NCBI GenBank assembly: GCA_026182355.1
Contig: JAPFBL010000068.1
Span: 8,345,001-8,409,000, forward strand
Origin: Hermatobates lingyangjiaoensis
Taxonomy: Eukaryota; Arthropoda; Insecta; Hemiptera; Hermatobatidae
DNA length: 64,000 nt
Direction of reading: 5' to 3'
The notes below the pieces were generated by a model. The model made no database searches. It was not told the origin of the DNA and saw only the letters and a program-made list of their open reading frames with translations. Position numbers and translations under genes: made by a program. Position 1 is the stretch's first letter; every line of letters starts with the position of its first letter. Below, in pieces: positions 45,461 through 56,935 of this stretch.

Positions 45461-45499
<39 letters not shown>
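45437..45499. repeat. TA-rich and (GT)n tract
   Basis: Mixed (TA)n and (GT)n repeats separate the truncated endonuclease from the next fold-back element. Confidence 0.9.
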
Positions 45500-45775
45500 T
45501 CTAATCGGGATTCGGTCAATTTTCTAGGATAAAAAATCAAACTCTCGGTGCCGTTTCGGTTTTATTTAAAACCTTTTTCATAGGCAGAAGTAAGAATTTT
45601 TTAACTAAGAAAATTAAATTAACATTATTTAAAGGAACAACAAAAACAACAAAAGGTTTTAAACAAAACCGAAACGTTGGCATCGAGAGTTTGATTTTTT
45701 ATCCTAGAAAATTGACCGAATCCCGATTAGAGAGCACACCTATTCTATCAAACGGTCGATATATTATTGAATCTG

Positions 45776-45776
<1 letters not shown>
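45500..45776. mobile_element. Fold-back element with ACGT-type modules
   Basis: CTCTAATCGGGATTCGGTCA at 45499-45518 is answered by TGACCGAATCCCGATTAGAG ending near 45732, and the complementarity continues inward to about 45582 and 45650. Each arm has GGTTTTA then AAACCGAAACG, a hammerhead-like 3' half; the right arm retains GAA-ACGT-T, the left is changed to ACGGC. The right side extends about 40 bases to the (TA)n at 45777-45818. No ORF is present. Confidence 0.65.

Positions 45777-45818
<42 letters not shown>
45777..45818. repeat. (TA)n microsatellite
   Basis: The tract lies between the fold-back on its left and an FB-type end on its right, so it serves as a boundary for two different units. 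Confidence 0.95.
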
Positions 45819-45821
<3 letters not shown>

Positions 45822-45950
45822 TTTTAACCATAGAGACAAATTCAGAAATGAGAATAAGACCTTTGAAAAATAATTGGTCTTCGTCAGAGTCAATTAAATC
45901 CAAATGGTGTTTAAATAGCTTTGTTTGATATTTAAAACCGTAGTTTACCA
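45819..45950 (-). repeat. FB-type terminal fragment ending at (TA)n
   Basis: On the minus strand CTCTGACGAAGACC (complement of 45876-45889) is followed by ATTTTTCAAAGGTCTTATTC, TTTCTGAATTTG and TATGGTTAAAAATT before (TA)n. The same order is seen at 23014-23097. The open frames here are by-products of the repeat. Confidence 0.5.
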
Positions 45951-46919
45951 TTGGGAGAGCACTAGGAATGAAGGTGATGTGAATGGAATATCTTCAGGTT
46001 AGTGAATTAGAAGTGATTACTAGAGAATTGCTTGAGATACACATTCTTCTGCAGTGGTCGCCAAGCCTAGAAGTGAGTCTGAACTAATGTTTCATTCGAA
46101 ATATACTAACATTACTACTATACTATACATGAATGCAAATAAATTTAACATGGTTAAGAAATAAAAATAAATAGGTATTAGTTCTGCTTTGATGCTTGGT
46201 TTAGCATGCTACCTTCTCCCCGCAATTATTCCCAAAATAACTAAGGAAAGTGATGTAAGCTTCTTTATGAGATATTAGAGCTTAATTATTGTTACCAGTG
46301 GCTTCTTGTCTAATGACCTAGACTCTAGACTGTTAGATATCAAACCTTTAAATATTTTATTCTTCTAAACATTGAATCGAAACATTCTTCTATTGAGGAT
46401 AAACCGTGCAAATCTATGGATAACAACCCACAATTACTCATATCTTGTTATATGTTCTTATCACAATACTGTGATATTGGTATAAAGTAAGTGAGGGACT
46501 TACCAGTTAATTAATGTATTTAACTATAAAATAGTTGTCTTATTACGCTCTCAGTCTCTAATAATAAGTAAAGTTCCAAGAAGTACATTAGAAAGAGAAA
46601 GTACTTTGATTGAGAAAGACTAATGTTCAGATTATTTCGTAAGGAATAATAATATGCCGGTTCCTTACGTGGTTAATTTAGGACTAACAAAGCATATTGA
46701 AATGGAGGTGCCGTCCTTTCAATTTTGCAACTCTGAAATAACTCCTAAGAACAGGTGGCAAGAAAGGATGTCACCAGTGTGAGCTTCCACGTTTATGAAT
46801 AACTAATTGGATTTGTCGAGTCACCTCCAAATTCCATCTTCGCAATGAATATTAAAAGTAATACAATGCATAAGACAAATCAATTCAACTTACAAACTCC
46901 AGATTTTTATCCTTTATTA
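45951..46919. other. AT-rich stretch, nothing identified
   Basis: No gene or repeat was supported. Confidence 0.4.
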
Positions 46920-47375
46920 AAAAAATGTTTAATCAGATTGAGATTAATTATTTTCCTTTGTTTTAAAAATCTGAATAATTTTTCGTACTTGCATTTGTAA
47001 TTTCAAAGATAACGCAACAATTTCAAAACTCTATAATTAGTAGTTTAGGAGTAAAAAAAATGCAGTCTAAAAACAGGTTTTTAGCCAAGAAAGTGACTTT
47101 CCCATCATGTATAATTGTTTCCGAACAATAGGGATCATCTACAATATGAGGCCCATTTTTCTGTGAAATATCAATTTGATCTATCAAAGATTCTGGACCG
47201 TAGCGTGGCCAAAAACTTTGGATACATACTCACTCACCCACCCACACACACACACACAGACATCATCGAAAATACTTCATAAAACGACTTCTGGGTCTTC
47301 AAAACATATAATTCTGTTAAAATCTCGAATTAAAATTTTTTCACGATCACAATACTATATTTATAGTAAAGTAAA
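46920..47375 (+). repeat. Dispersed repeat family R, copy F
   Basis: The 3' half of the family is clear: TTTCAAAACTCTATAATTAG near 47022, TTCCCATCATGTATAATTGT near 47098, GATTCTGGACCGTAGCGTGG near 47189, TGGATACATACTCACTCACC near 47219, AAAACGACTTCTGGGTCTTC near 47281 and the hairpin end near 47352-47370 (ATATTTATAGTAAAGTAAAA). Confidence 0.7.
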
Positions 47376-49284
47376 AAGAGATCTAATTAATCTAGAACAG
47401 TCTGACATGATAATGTATTCAACAGAAGGCATGAGTCTCATCGGATCATGTGCTGCGTGGACATCTTTTCTTTTATTATGTTTCCCTTCTTCTAAACTTC
47501 ACTTTATATTTTAATTTGTTTAATTGGCCTCATAATAGTCCTTAAAAATCTACTTTCAGTTCTGTTGGCTTTAGTTATTTAGTTACTGTTTTTGTCATAA
47601 ATCATTAATCTCTTAAAGGCGAAGGCATCGCATCCATATAGAATGCTTTCAAGGTTTCCACCTGTTCCAGAGAGAGTTTGTATTCTTAATGTTATATTAA
47701 CTGATGTGCTTTTTAGAGTAAATAGACTCGGTTGTATAGCCATCTTTTTTTTACTTTCTTCTTCATCCATTTTTTAATATAATTCTTGACGAAGCTAGTG
47801 TGTGTCGAGTTAAAGGCTCTAGGCCACATAGGGTTTGTTGGATGCAAACTTTCCCATCATACCCTTGTGTCGAGACACCCACGTAAGAGTTAACATATTT
47901 TTACTGGTTATATTGTTAACTTATGATCATTCAGTACACCAGACAAGAGCAGCTTTTTAAGGTCATAAACCTTCCGAATCAGGCGATAATTTGAATTCGC
48001 ACAAACTCTTCCTGTAAAATATTCAATGAGAAGAATTGTGGTTGATAACATACAGATAACACCTTTTTAGTTCTTTTAATTTATTGAACAGTTTTTCTCA
48101 TTGCTTTTTTTGAAAAGAGGAATTTCCATTTCAGGCAAGTTGCAATAGAGATCACATTGCCTCCACCTTGATAAATATATTTAAGAGAGGGTAGTTTAAT
48201 ATTTTTTCCATGCTGGAGGTAGAGCAGGTGGTCCTGATATTTCTAGACGCCCTGGTCTCCGTAGTTTATGAAGGCAAAGTTAGGCAATTTTCCATTTACT
48301 TTAAGATACTTCCTCAAACTAATGCTGTGGTTTATCACAACAGCAATAAAAACGTTTGTTGTTACAAATCTGGATTTCGCTTAAGACTCCATGCTTGTAT
48401 CTCTTATAACATAACGTTTCATTTGTGGCCGTATCCAATTTATCTTTTACATAGATTTTTCAGTTTAATCTTTCATCTGACGAGACTTTATGAGCTTTCT
48501 GGTTTAGTATTATAAGTAATACTAAACCAGATTGCATATAATAAAGAGAGGTTTGAGTTCTTTTTTCGTTCTTCTTGTGAAAGACATGATTAACTTTTTT
48601 TTAGATTTATATCCAGATTCTTATCTTTTATCAATTTTCAAACAAATTGGAGAGAATGGTGCATATGCTAAAGCCAGCACCATCAAGCGTTTCTCTTCTT
48701 ATAGTAACGAAGTCATCCGCTTATCCGTACGTATTGTTACAATGATTATTTAGAGTATCAAGTAAGGCACTCACAGCTAATGATCACAATATGGACGACA
48801 GCACTCCTCTCTGAAGAGTACTTTTTAGTGGTAACGATTTCAGTCTTGGTTGAAGCTATTCTGATACTAATTATTTTTACGTTAAATTTCTGTGATCAGT
48901 TCTTTAGTTACTGGTATTAGTGCTGATTCAATGGGTTTGAAAGCGTGTTGTCAAAAGATCCCCTTGTATATCCAAAAATCAGCTCAGAATCATTTATTTA
49001 GCTTTAAAGATTTTCTGATTCAGATAATCAAAATTTGTGTCGGTTATTCTGCTAATTTATCTTTCCAGTATGTATGTTGTTGCTTAAAAAAATTGTCAAT
49101 ACCATAAATTTATCTTTTTTTTAACACCTACAACTTAATAGGGTTCCTTTTGTAATATTACTCTTCTAATATTGCTGGGTAATGAAATATTATTGTTTAG
49201 AACATAGCGAATACGATATTTTAAGTTTCTTAATTACCAAGAAAGCTTGAAATTAGTTTTCAGTTTTGTTATAAACAATTAAAA
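47376..49284. other. Long stretch, possible eroded retroelement
   Basis: Short frames occur on both strands (for example 47579-47770 minus and 48210-48515 plus) with ordinary composition but no motif I can defend. A non-LTR relic on the minus strand is possible. A perfect 14-bp hairpin lies at 48499-48530. Confidence 0.25.
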
Positions 49285-50420
49285 AGTCCTTACCCATGGC
49301 TCATTATTACTCCGAGACAATTGGGTTTTTAAATACACCAAGAATTATATACCCGACGTTAGGATTTGTTAAAAGGTTGATTTATAGATTGGGTACTGTA
49401 CTTTGGTTGACAACCATTCATTTAATACTGGCAGGTATCGTAAAATACATGGTTGATTAGAGTTTCCTTTTATAGTTTTAAGAACTGAACTTCCTCTCAT
49501 AATACAGTAACACAATAAAAAAAATAGAAAATATCTTCCAATAAACAATATATTGCAATTCTTTTTGACTTTGTCAATTTTTCTATATTTTCTTTTTCTC
49601 TATTTCTAATCAATATAGACAAACTCAACAAGAACAGTAAGTTATTCATTATTCGACCTTCAGTTTTTAGTTTTTAGAGCTATGCTGGCTTAATCTATAA
49701 TTCATATGTCAATCTAAAGTTTTTGAAATTTTATTTTTAACATTCCAGTTTCAGGAGAATATTTTTTACAGTTTCATTCCTCTATAGTTCGCCTCAGAAA
49801 ATAAAAACCATTTTCTGAAGTCATAAAAACTACATAATGCCCATTTCATCCATGTATTTGCGACAAATAAGTATTCAGCTCATTCTGCTAAAAGCTGCTA
49901 TTTCCACGTATAATTTCATTATAAACTGGTGTCAACCGTCACCGGTGACATATGAAATATTTCGCCGTCGAACGGTATCAGTATCGTGGCCAAAAGCTTC
50001 AAAAATCAACTATTACTTTTTACACATATTACAAAACTGACCTTTCCAGTAATTACAAAACTATTACTTTTTTTTCAGTTAACGCTGCTGTCATTTAAAA
50101 TTTAATTTAGTATTTAACAATTTAGAAAAAATAAAATGTTGCCTAAAATTACATTTATTTTACTAAAAAGACAACTTCTTTGATGCAATATTGCCTAAAA
50201 ACAGCATGGTACATCCACACTATAGGGTAAATTTTGGATAGAATATGATATTGATCCATCAAACGGTTTGGTTTGTAAGGTGCTCACATTTTTAATGCCC
50301 ACACAGAGTCATTATGAAACAAATGGACTCTGTGGTCCTCAAAAAACATGAAAACTCTTTAAGATCTCGAGATAATGTTTTCCTCATCACTATATTCACT
50401 TATAGTAAAGTCAAAATATT
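49285..50420 (+). repeat. Dispersed repeat family R, copy C (old)
   Basis: The start resembles copy D: ACAATTGGGTTTTTAAATAC at 49318 (compare ACAATGGGGTTTATAAACAC at 60074) and TTGGTTGACAACCATTCAT near 49402. The middle has GTCGAACGGTATCAGTATCG near 49967 and the end has AAGATCTCGAGATAATG near 50360 and ACTTATAGTAAAGTC near 50398. Similarity is discontinuous. Confidence 0.55.
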
Positions 50421-51751
50421 ATAATTAAAGATTTTACAGTAAGAGACTTTCTTTTCTTACTGTTCACTTCTTATTTGCATTAGTTCTTAGACAGCAAATT
50501 ACCTAAGTATGCTATAAAAATAATTCCTGTATTGTATTTGTGAGATGCTTTCTTGGTTGTATAAACAGATCTAATTTACCAAAAGTAAACTTACCAGAAA
50601 ATAAACTTCAACAATTGTATATTTTTCTTTTTTATTGTGCTTGTTTGTTACACATGAAATATAATTCAAAGGACAAAGTATGTTATAAATAAAAACGAAC
50701 AAGAAAATCGATCGTTGCAGTATCGTACAATAAATAAATGAAAGATTTTAATCAACTATACTGAGTTTCTAAAAACAGTTACTGTACATCCTAAAGTAGA
50801 GTTGATATGATTAACATTAATCAGTTTTACTTCAGACCTTTATTGGTTCAATGGTTCTTTCTTTCATTTTGATGTAAAAAATTGTATGCTGTTAACTTTA
50901 AATATTTTAGACTCCCTAACGCATAACCTAAATGTAGTGACCCCACTGTAATTATTGCATAGTGTGCTCAAGTATTTGCAGAAAATTGATATCTAGTTAA
51001 TAATAATCAATAAATATTTTTTGACATATTATTTATAACATACTAATGTGGATAAATGAAGCAATTAGCTGATGATAGGAATATCAACTAGCCTTCTTAT
51101 CTACCTTTCCCAATTAAAGTTTGGCTGGATTGGAAGTAAAGTGTTCTTAGTAACTTCCAGATTAAATGCCTTAACTAATTTTCGGATAGGAGAGGCTTGC
51201 GCAAAGTACCTTCCACCATCCTTATAGCTGTTCTCCAAACTAGAAATGAAATGAATAATTGATATTTGAATGTATGATTACAATTCAATTTGTAAGTTTT
51301 TTTTAATGTGACCACTTCAGTGAATGATGAAGTAAGAAAATGCCCTCCATGAATTGTATTCAATATGATTGTTTATATGCTCAACAGTGTATTCTAAGTT
51401 TTCGATTAATATGCAGACAACCAATTTATTAGTTACATTAATATTTTCAGTACTGAAGAGCCTAGTGTAAGATACAATATGATTCCGATTGATGATAGAG
51501 AACGTCTGAAAACGGTCAAACGACTCCAATACCAGTATATGAGGTAAGACTGTAGGGCCATTTGTCAATGTAACTAACAAGTATATTATTGTATTATATA
51601 ATACTGTATTGTAATATTATGTGTACATCAGAGTAATTAATGAGAAAATGTATCATTCATCAGATGTAACCATCTCTTGATGTTGGCTTGTCTGATCAAA
51701 TTTGTCACGGTGTTAATTTCGGAATCCCGAGGAGGTAGTAGTAATGGTATT
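50421..51751. other. AT-rich stretch, nothing identified
   Basis: No gene or repeat was supported. Confidence 0.4.
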
Positions 51752-51759
51752 GTTTAGAC

Positions 51760-52174
51760 CAGGGTTGCTCACACTTTTTCAGTATGCGAGCTACTTATAA
51801 AATGACCAAGTCAAATGATCTACCGACCCATAAAAGCGTATGCTACTATTTTCTTACCTTGCATTACTGCATGAGCCAATATTGCAACAAAATAAGCTCT
51901 CAACATATTTTTGTAATTACTATATAATAATAATAATAACAATACATTGAAAATGTATAATAATAATTAAAAATAATTAAATAATAATAATAAAATAAAA
52001 TCATAATACAGCTGTTTTTTGTAGCTTTTCATTGTGCTCAAAGACAGAGGCTTTACAGGAGGATCAAAACACACACACACACACACACACAACTACGTAC
52101 AAGTTGTATGCGATCTACCACTTTTGGCCTCGCGATCGACAGGTAGATCGCGATCGACGTATTGAGCACCCCTG
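51760..52174. mobile_element. Non-autonomous hAT element with 8-bp target duplication
   Basis: The left end CAGGGTTGCTCAC and the right end, whose complement is CAGGGGTGCTCAAT, form short terminal inverted repeats of the hAT type. They are flanked by an exact 8-bp direct repeat, GTTTAGAC, at 51752-51759 and 52175-52182, the duplication size made by hAT transposases. The subterminal GATCGACAGGTAGATCGCGA near 52133 contains repeated GATCG motifs. At 415 bp with an (AAT)-rich middle and an (AC)n run at 52071-52091 it has no coding capacity and would depend on a transposase elsewhere. Confidence 0.9.
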
Positions 52175-52182
52175 GTTTAGAC

Positions 52183-54944
52183 TCTGCAAAGCATGACCGC
52201 AGTGGGATGGCTATGATTATTGTATAATATGCAATGAAGTAGCAGAAAATTAATATCAGGCTATATACCATAATAATATATAGATGTTTGGGAATTGATG
52301 TTTGATCATTTTAATGATGTGTGATTACACGTTTAATTTAAAGAGTCTTTATTGATTGATCAAAAGCAATATTATGCACGGAAATTAGCCCTAATAGTAT
52401 AAGTGATCCTTATGGATTTAGAGTAATATTTCCTCTTTGAAAGTTTACTTTATCGCCCTAAATGTGTTTTGAACATCAGTTTTCATCTCCTGTACTACTA
52501 ACTATAGAGATTAGAAATTTTATATTATTATGGAACTAGTATTATTATTAACTGAAGAAAGTTTAGAATTGTTTGATAATAGAAGAGATCATTCATGCGT
52601 GAAAATATCAAACTGTTGATTTATGATTAACTATAAATACTTATTAGCATGATACTGGTCACAAAACATGACAGATCATAAAAATTAGTAAAAAATAGTT
52701 TTTTTTACATGAGGATAATGTACATAGTAGTCTTGATGAACATGATCCAAAGAAAAAGTGCAATAGAACACATTTTTTTTGAAATGACAAAAATTCATTT
52801 TTATACTTAACTATAAACCATCAATTATAATACACATGTAAGATATTATATCCACCTAAAATTGATACTCTACAAGAAAAATTACAACAATTTTTATCTA
52901 GTCGAAGAGGCTATTAATATCTGAACGAAAAATCCTTCCTTAAAACCTAGAATTAGCGATTTACAGAACAAAATCTGTATCCTATTATGTTAAAGGACAA
53001 ACTGTAAAATTGTCTTGGAATAATATATCACTGCAATACTTGTAAGATTTATTTCAATTTCTTTACTTTTGTTATACTGACTTAAAAAAAAATTAATAGA
53101 AATAAAATTGTTATTTAGAGGTTTATTAAAAACATTGAAATGTATTAATGAGCTAATATATGTTAGAAGAATATAATTTTTAAATGTAAAGAATTAATCC
53201 CTATCAGTCATATAATTTCTGATCCATTCTATGGTATGACGGATAGTTGTCGAGCAAAGTGTTCACCTGATCTAACTAAATGTTGCATCCTTGGAAAAAA
53301 AAACTTATTCCAATAATAGTTCGTGCTGGGTTAATGAATCCCATTGCCTTGAGGTAATATTGAAGTATAGGAATTTACTTTTCGTTCTTTTTAGAAAGTA
53401 GATGCTAATTTTAAGCTACTTCTTTAAAAATGAAAGATGTTTGACATTTTTCTAAGACAATGATAGAAGTGAAGCAGAATGCCATTCAGACAATATGTGC
53501 GAGAGAGGCATAGACCAAGACCCGGAACCCCTGTTCTCATCTCTAAATTGTCGACAATACATTGTTAAAATAGTGTAAGAATGTATGAATTAATGGTCCG
53601 GTTTGCAGTAAAAGGTAAATAATTTTGTTAAAATGTTATATGTTTTTGAGTTTTTTTCACATAATTGGGTTGAAAAAACTTATCAAAGGGAATAGGATAG
53701 TCTATGGGGAAATTAGTGGTGAGGAAAAAGCATACCAAGTGACGCATGTGGTGATTCGATTTAGTCTGCCTGGCCTGGATTGAAAAATGAGTACGCTGGT
53801 AAATAGATCTTCATGGCAAACGAAATACGCCTTTTTATTGTAATCTCACTCTGGGAAAATCATAGATTTAGAGAGGAAAAATGCTGTTGTGGGAAATTAT
53901 TTACAACCAGTAGGTAAGGGGAATATTAGATGTTAGTAAACAAAAAATAATAAACTGAAATTTTCATTTCAGTGAAAACATTAAGTTATTCAGTTCTTGT
54001 ATTCTATTGAGATAAAAATAGATACAATCACTTCAATCATAGACGCTAAATTACAAGAAGTTGAGTGTAAACCACAGTTTTGAAACTTATATTTGTGTGC
54101 TACATTAGCCTTCGCCTTGTCTTTAATCACTGTGATTGACGTGTTACGTGATCTGTGATGCTCTTTGAGATTAATTTTGAAATTTAAACTTATAAAGTTA
54201 AATTCATAATGGTTCAAGAGTTCCCAAATCAATTAGTTGCCACCCTTCTTAATGCTCGCTAGAGATGGATAGAAACTTTGAACTCTTTCTTTGTGAGAAC
54301 ACTGGAAAATTTGATTGTATTAACTAAAAAATACCATCAAAAGAGTGCTAAATATAACAGGTGGCTCATCAAATGCAGTATAAATGCCTAAGCTGAAACC
54401 TATTTGCTGGTTTGACCGTAACAGGTTTTGATAACTCTGTACTAATGTAATGATTAGTAGCATAAGAATTTAGAAACCAGCGGAATTTGACTATAGTGTG
54501 TGGTTCTCTGTCAGTTAATGCAAATTAAAGATCTTGATTATTTTGAGTGGACATTTCTTAACTATATCTTGCTGGTTTGAATTTGTCTTGTTATAGAACT
54601 AATCGACTTTTGTGTCTTTCTTTTAAAAAAATAATATCTGTTTATTTGTGTGTCTATTAATTAATTGGATTAATTGGAGCAGGCTTAAAGTATAGAAGTC
54701 ATTACTTAAGGTAAAGGATCGGATAGCACTAAAGTATTTGAAACTATTTTGGTTTACCTGGCATTTGAGTTAATTGTATAATTCGTATTTTATAATTAAT
54801 CTTTATACTTCGTTGAGTTTAATGATTGCCTTATTAAACGTCCTTATAGAGGTAACTAATCTATCAAGTCGACTAGGTTAATTGCAATCAATGTATGAAA
54901 ATTGTGAAAGTAATAAAATGGTATTGAAATGATTTTACATTTCT
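52183..54944. other. AT-rich stretch, nothing identified
   Basis: No gene, RNA or repeat boundary was recognised in this interval. Confidence 0.4.
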
Positions 54945-55330
54945 ATAAGTAAAGTAATTATTAACAAATTTCATCTTGATATTATCGCAGATGTTTTGAG
55001 GTCGTCCCCAAAGTCCTTTTTGGATGTTTTTCAATGATGTCTGTGTTTATTTGTGTTAGAGGTTGGGTTGTATCCAGCCATTGCAAGTCTTCCGGCACGC
55101 TACAGGCTACATTGTTCAATGGATGAATCTCATACTTTAGATAAAAACGGGTTCTATACAATACATGTGCCCTATTGTTTTTGGGAAATATTGGATGATA
55201 TAAAAGTCGTTTTTTTGGGTAAAATGGTGACTTTATAAATGCATTTATCTTCTAGCTACTTCTTCTGGAATATTTAAATTTTTGCATTTGAACTAAGAGA
55301 AGCAATAATCAATGTACCTCAGCTTTTTAA
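54945..55330 (-). repeat. Dispersed repeat family R, copy I (old)
   Basis: Inverse-orientation landmarks are TTTTGAGGTCGTCCCCAAAG near 54993, TTTTTGGATGTTTTTCAATG near 55017, TTGTATCCAGCCATTGCAAG near 55068 and ATTTTGGGAAATATTGGATGA-like sequence near 55178. The order matches copy G. Confidence 0.5.
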
Positions 55331-55386
55331 AACAGTATGAAACGATTTTTTTTCAATAAAATGGGTGGATACAAGCCATTTTGTTT

Positions 55387-55434
55387 GACGGACTCAAGTC
55401 CGTCATATGAGGATGAGCTGAAAGCTCTTTCCTC
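55387..55434. other. Two adjacent perfect hairpins
   Basis: GACGGACT-CA-AGTCCGTC is followed three to four bases later by GAGGA-T-GAGCT-GAA-AGCTC-TT-TCCTC. Both stems are perfect and GC-richer than the surroundings. On DNA alone I cannot say whether they act as RNA. The second includes GATGAGCTGAAAGCTC, reminiscent of a hammerhead stem II, but no GAAA follows. Confidence 0.5.
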
Positions 55435-56220
55435 AAAATTACATAAACAAAAAGAGGGGTTATCATACATTTTATGATTTTAGAACCTTTTCATTAACGC
55501 TGGACGGTTGATTAGAAAACAATGAAATTTTTCAAAAGTTTAAGGTAAAATTAGTTATCTGTAAAAAAAAAAATAAAAACTAAAAAAAATTAATTGGAAC
55601 ATTGGATCCCCTCTGTACTTGTCAAAGTTGTTTACATTGACGTAGATATTTTTTAAGGGAATTGAGTGAAATAAAATTGTTATTTAACCGTTTCATAAAA
55701 GAAATTGAAATGTTTTCATGACTTATTGCTATATGTTGGAAGGATAAAATTTTTATATTGTAAAAATCAGTTCTAATCAAACATATATTTGATTATGTTT
55801 TCCAGGGTATGATGGAGGGTTGTCTAACGAAGTGTAATCTAACTACTTATTGCATCTTTGAATAAAAAAATGTCAGATATCTAGTTCTATTCAAATATCT
55901 GACATATTCTTATAAGAACTGCATTGTTTGTAGATAAAATTAAAATATGGGATAAGTACCATTTTGTTCTTTATTACAAAGCAAATATTAATTTTAAGTT
56001 GCTTTTTCTGTAATTGAATGAACTTTACATTTTTTTATTAAGCATTGTATTAATACAAATATTCATGAGCTTTAATATTGGAAGAGTAATATTATACGAA
56101 CAATAACACCTATTAACTTCTATCTGTAGAGACATGATAAGTAGTATTTGGTAAATATGCATCCTGACAAAGTACAACATCCATATCACTAGAGCATATT
56201 AATAATGTCAGCTCCAAAAT
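55435..56220. other. AT-rich stretch with one hairpin
   Basis: The only structure is an 11-bp hairpin at 55870-55905 (TGTCAGATAT against ATATCTGACA). Confidence 0.4.
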
Positions 56221-56224
56221 GTTG

Positions 56225-56935
56225 GATAACAAAATAGAATATTCTTTCGTTATTAAAGAAATCACTCTTGACTACTTCATGGCTTTTGATATCGCTGCCT
56301 CGAATCCATTATATTAGGAACATCCTAAAGATGTATTAATCCAAGGGTTGTATAAAGGATTAGAACAATCGATTGCAACAGAAGATTGCACGAATAATTA
56401 TTACAAATGTTTGAAAAGATCACAGTTGAAATTGTTGTTAAGTATTCATTTTCACCGCACATAAGGACAGTTAGTTGATATTCATATCGTAAGAAGTGCC
56501 ATGCTACATGATACTATTTTTGAGTTAAATCAGCATGCTCTGAGGATTGTTGAGAGATTGGCAAAGGAAAAAGATATGGATTTAAATCCTGCTAAAACAG
56601 TCGTTATACCTTTCCCATGGAAAATAAAGATAACTATCTAAAACGGTTAAAAAAATATCTAAAATACAAAAATTCTCTTGGCATCTTTTTAGTTGAAATA
56701 CTAAACTGGAAAGCCTATATTGGTTACATTGTGTAATGCCACAAACAGAAAGTTATACTATAAGAAATCGCTTGATAGAACAAGGAGACATTGGCTTTTC
56801 AAAGTTACTATTAAGGCTATAATAAAACCAATGATAGCATCGGTTGTGTTCTATCGAAAGATACAAGGTATCCACAATAGCCTTAATGAAGTACACAGGC
56901 GAGAGTATCAAAGGATAACGGGAAACTGATCACCT
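56225..56935 (+). pseudogene. Non-LTR retrotransposon reverse transcriptase (decayed)
   Basis: Scattered frames spell the landmarks of a Jockey/R1-like non-LTR RT in order: LDYFMAFDIAASN near 56266 (motif A with the catalytic Asp region), then ALRIVERLAKEKDMDLNPAK near 56544 with TVVIPF after it, LGIFLVEILNWKAY near 56676, and HWLFKVTIKAIIKP then NEVHRREYQRITGN at 56790-56929. Stops and frameshifts lie between the blocks, and the YADD region could not be found, so it is dead. No poly-A tail or upstream ORF1 was recognised. The family assignment rests on the NPAKT and thumb-like layout. Confidence 0.7.

Noticed and set aside
47376..49284. Non-LTR retrotransposon on the minus strand
   Set aside because: Fragments looked RT-like in places, but I could not place any catalytic or conserved block with confidence.
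55408..55434. Hammerhead ribozyme in the second hairpin
   Set aside because: GATGAGCTGAAAGCTC resembles a core and stem II, but the required GAAA is replaced by TTTC on this strand and the other strand has no CTGANGA box.
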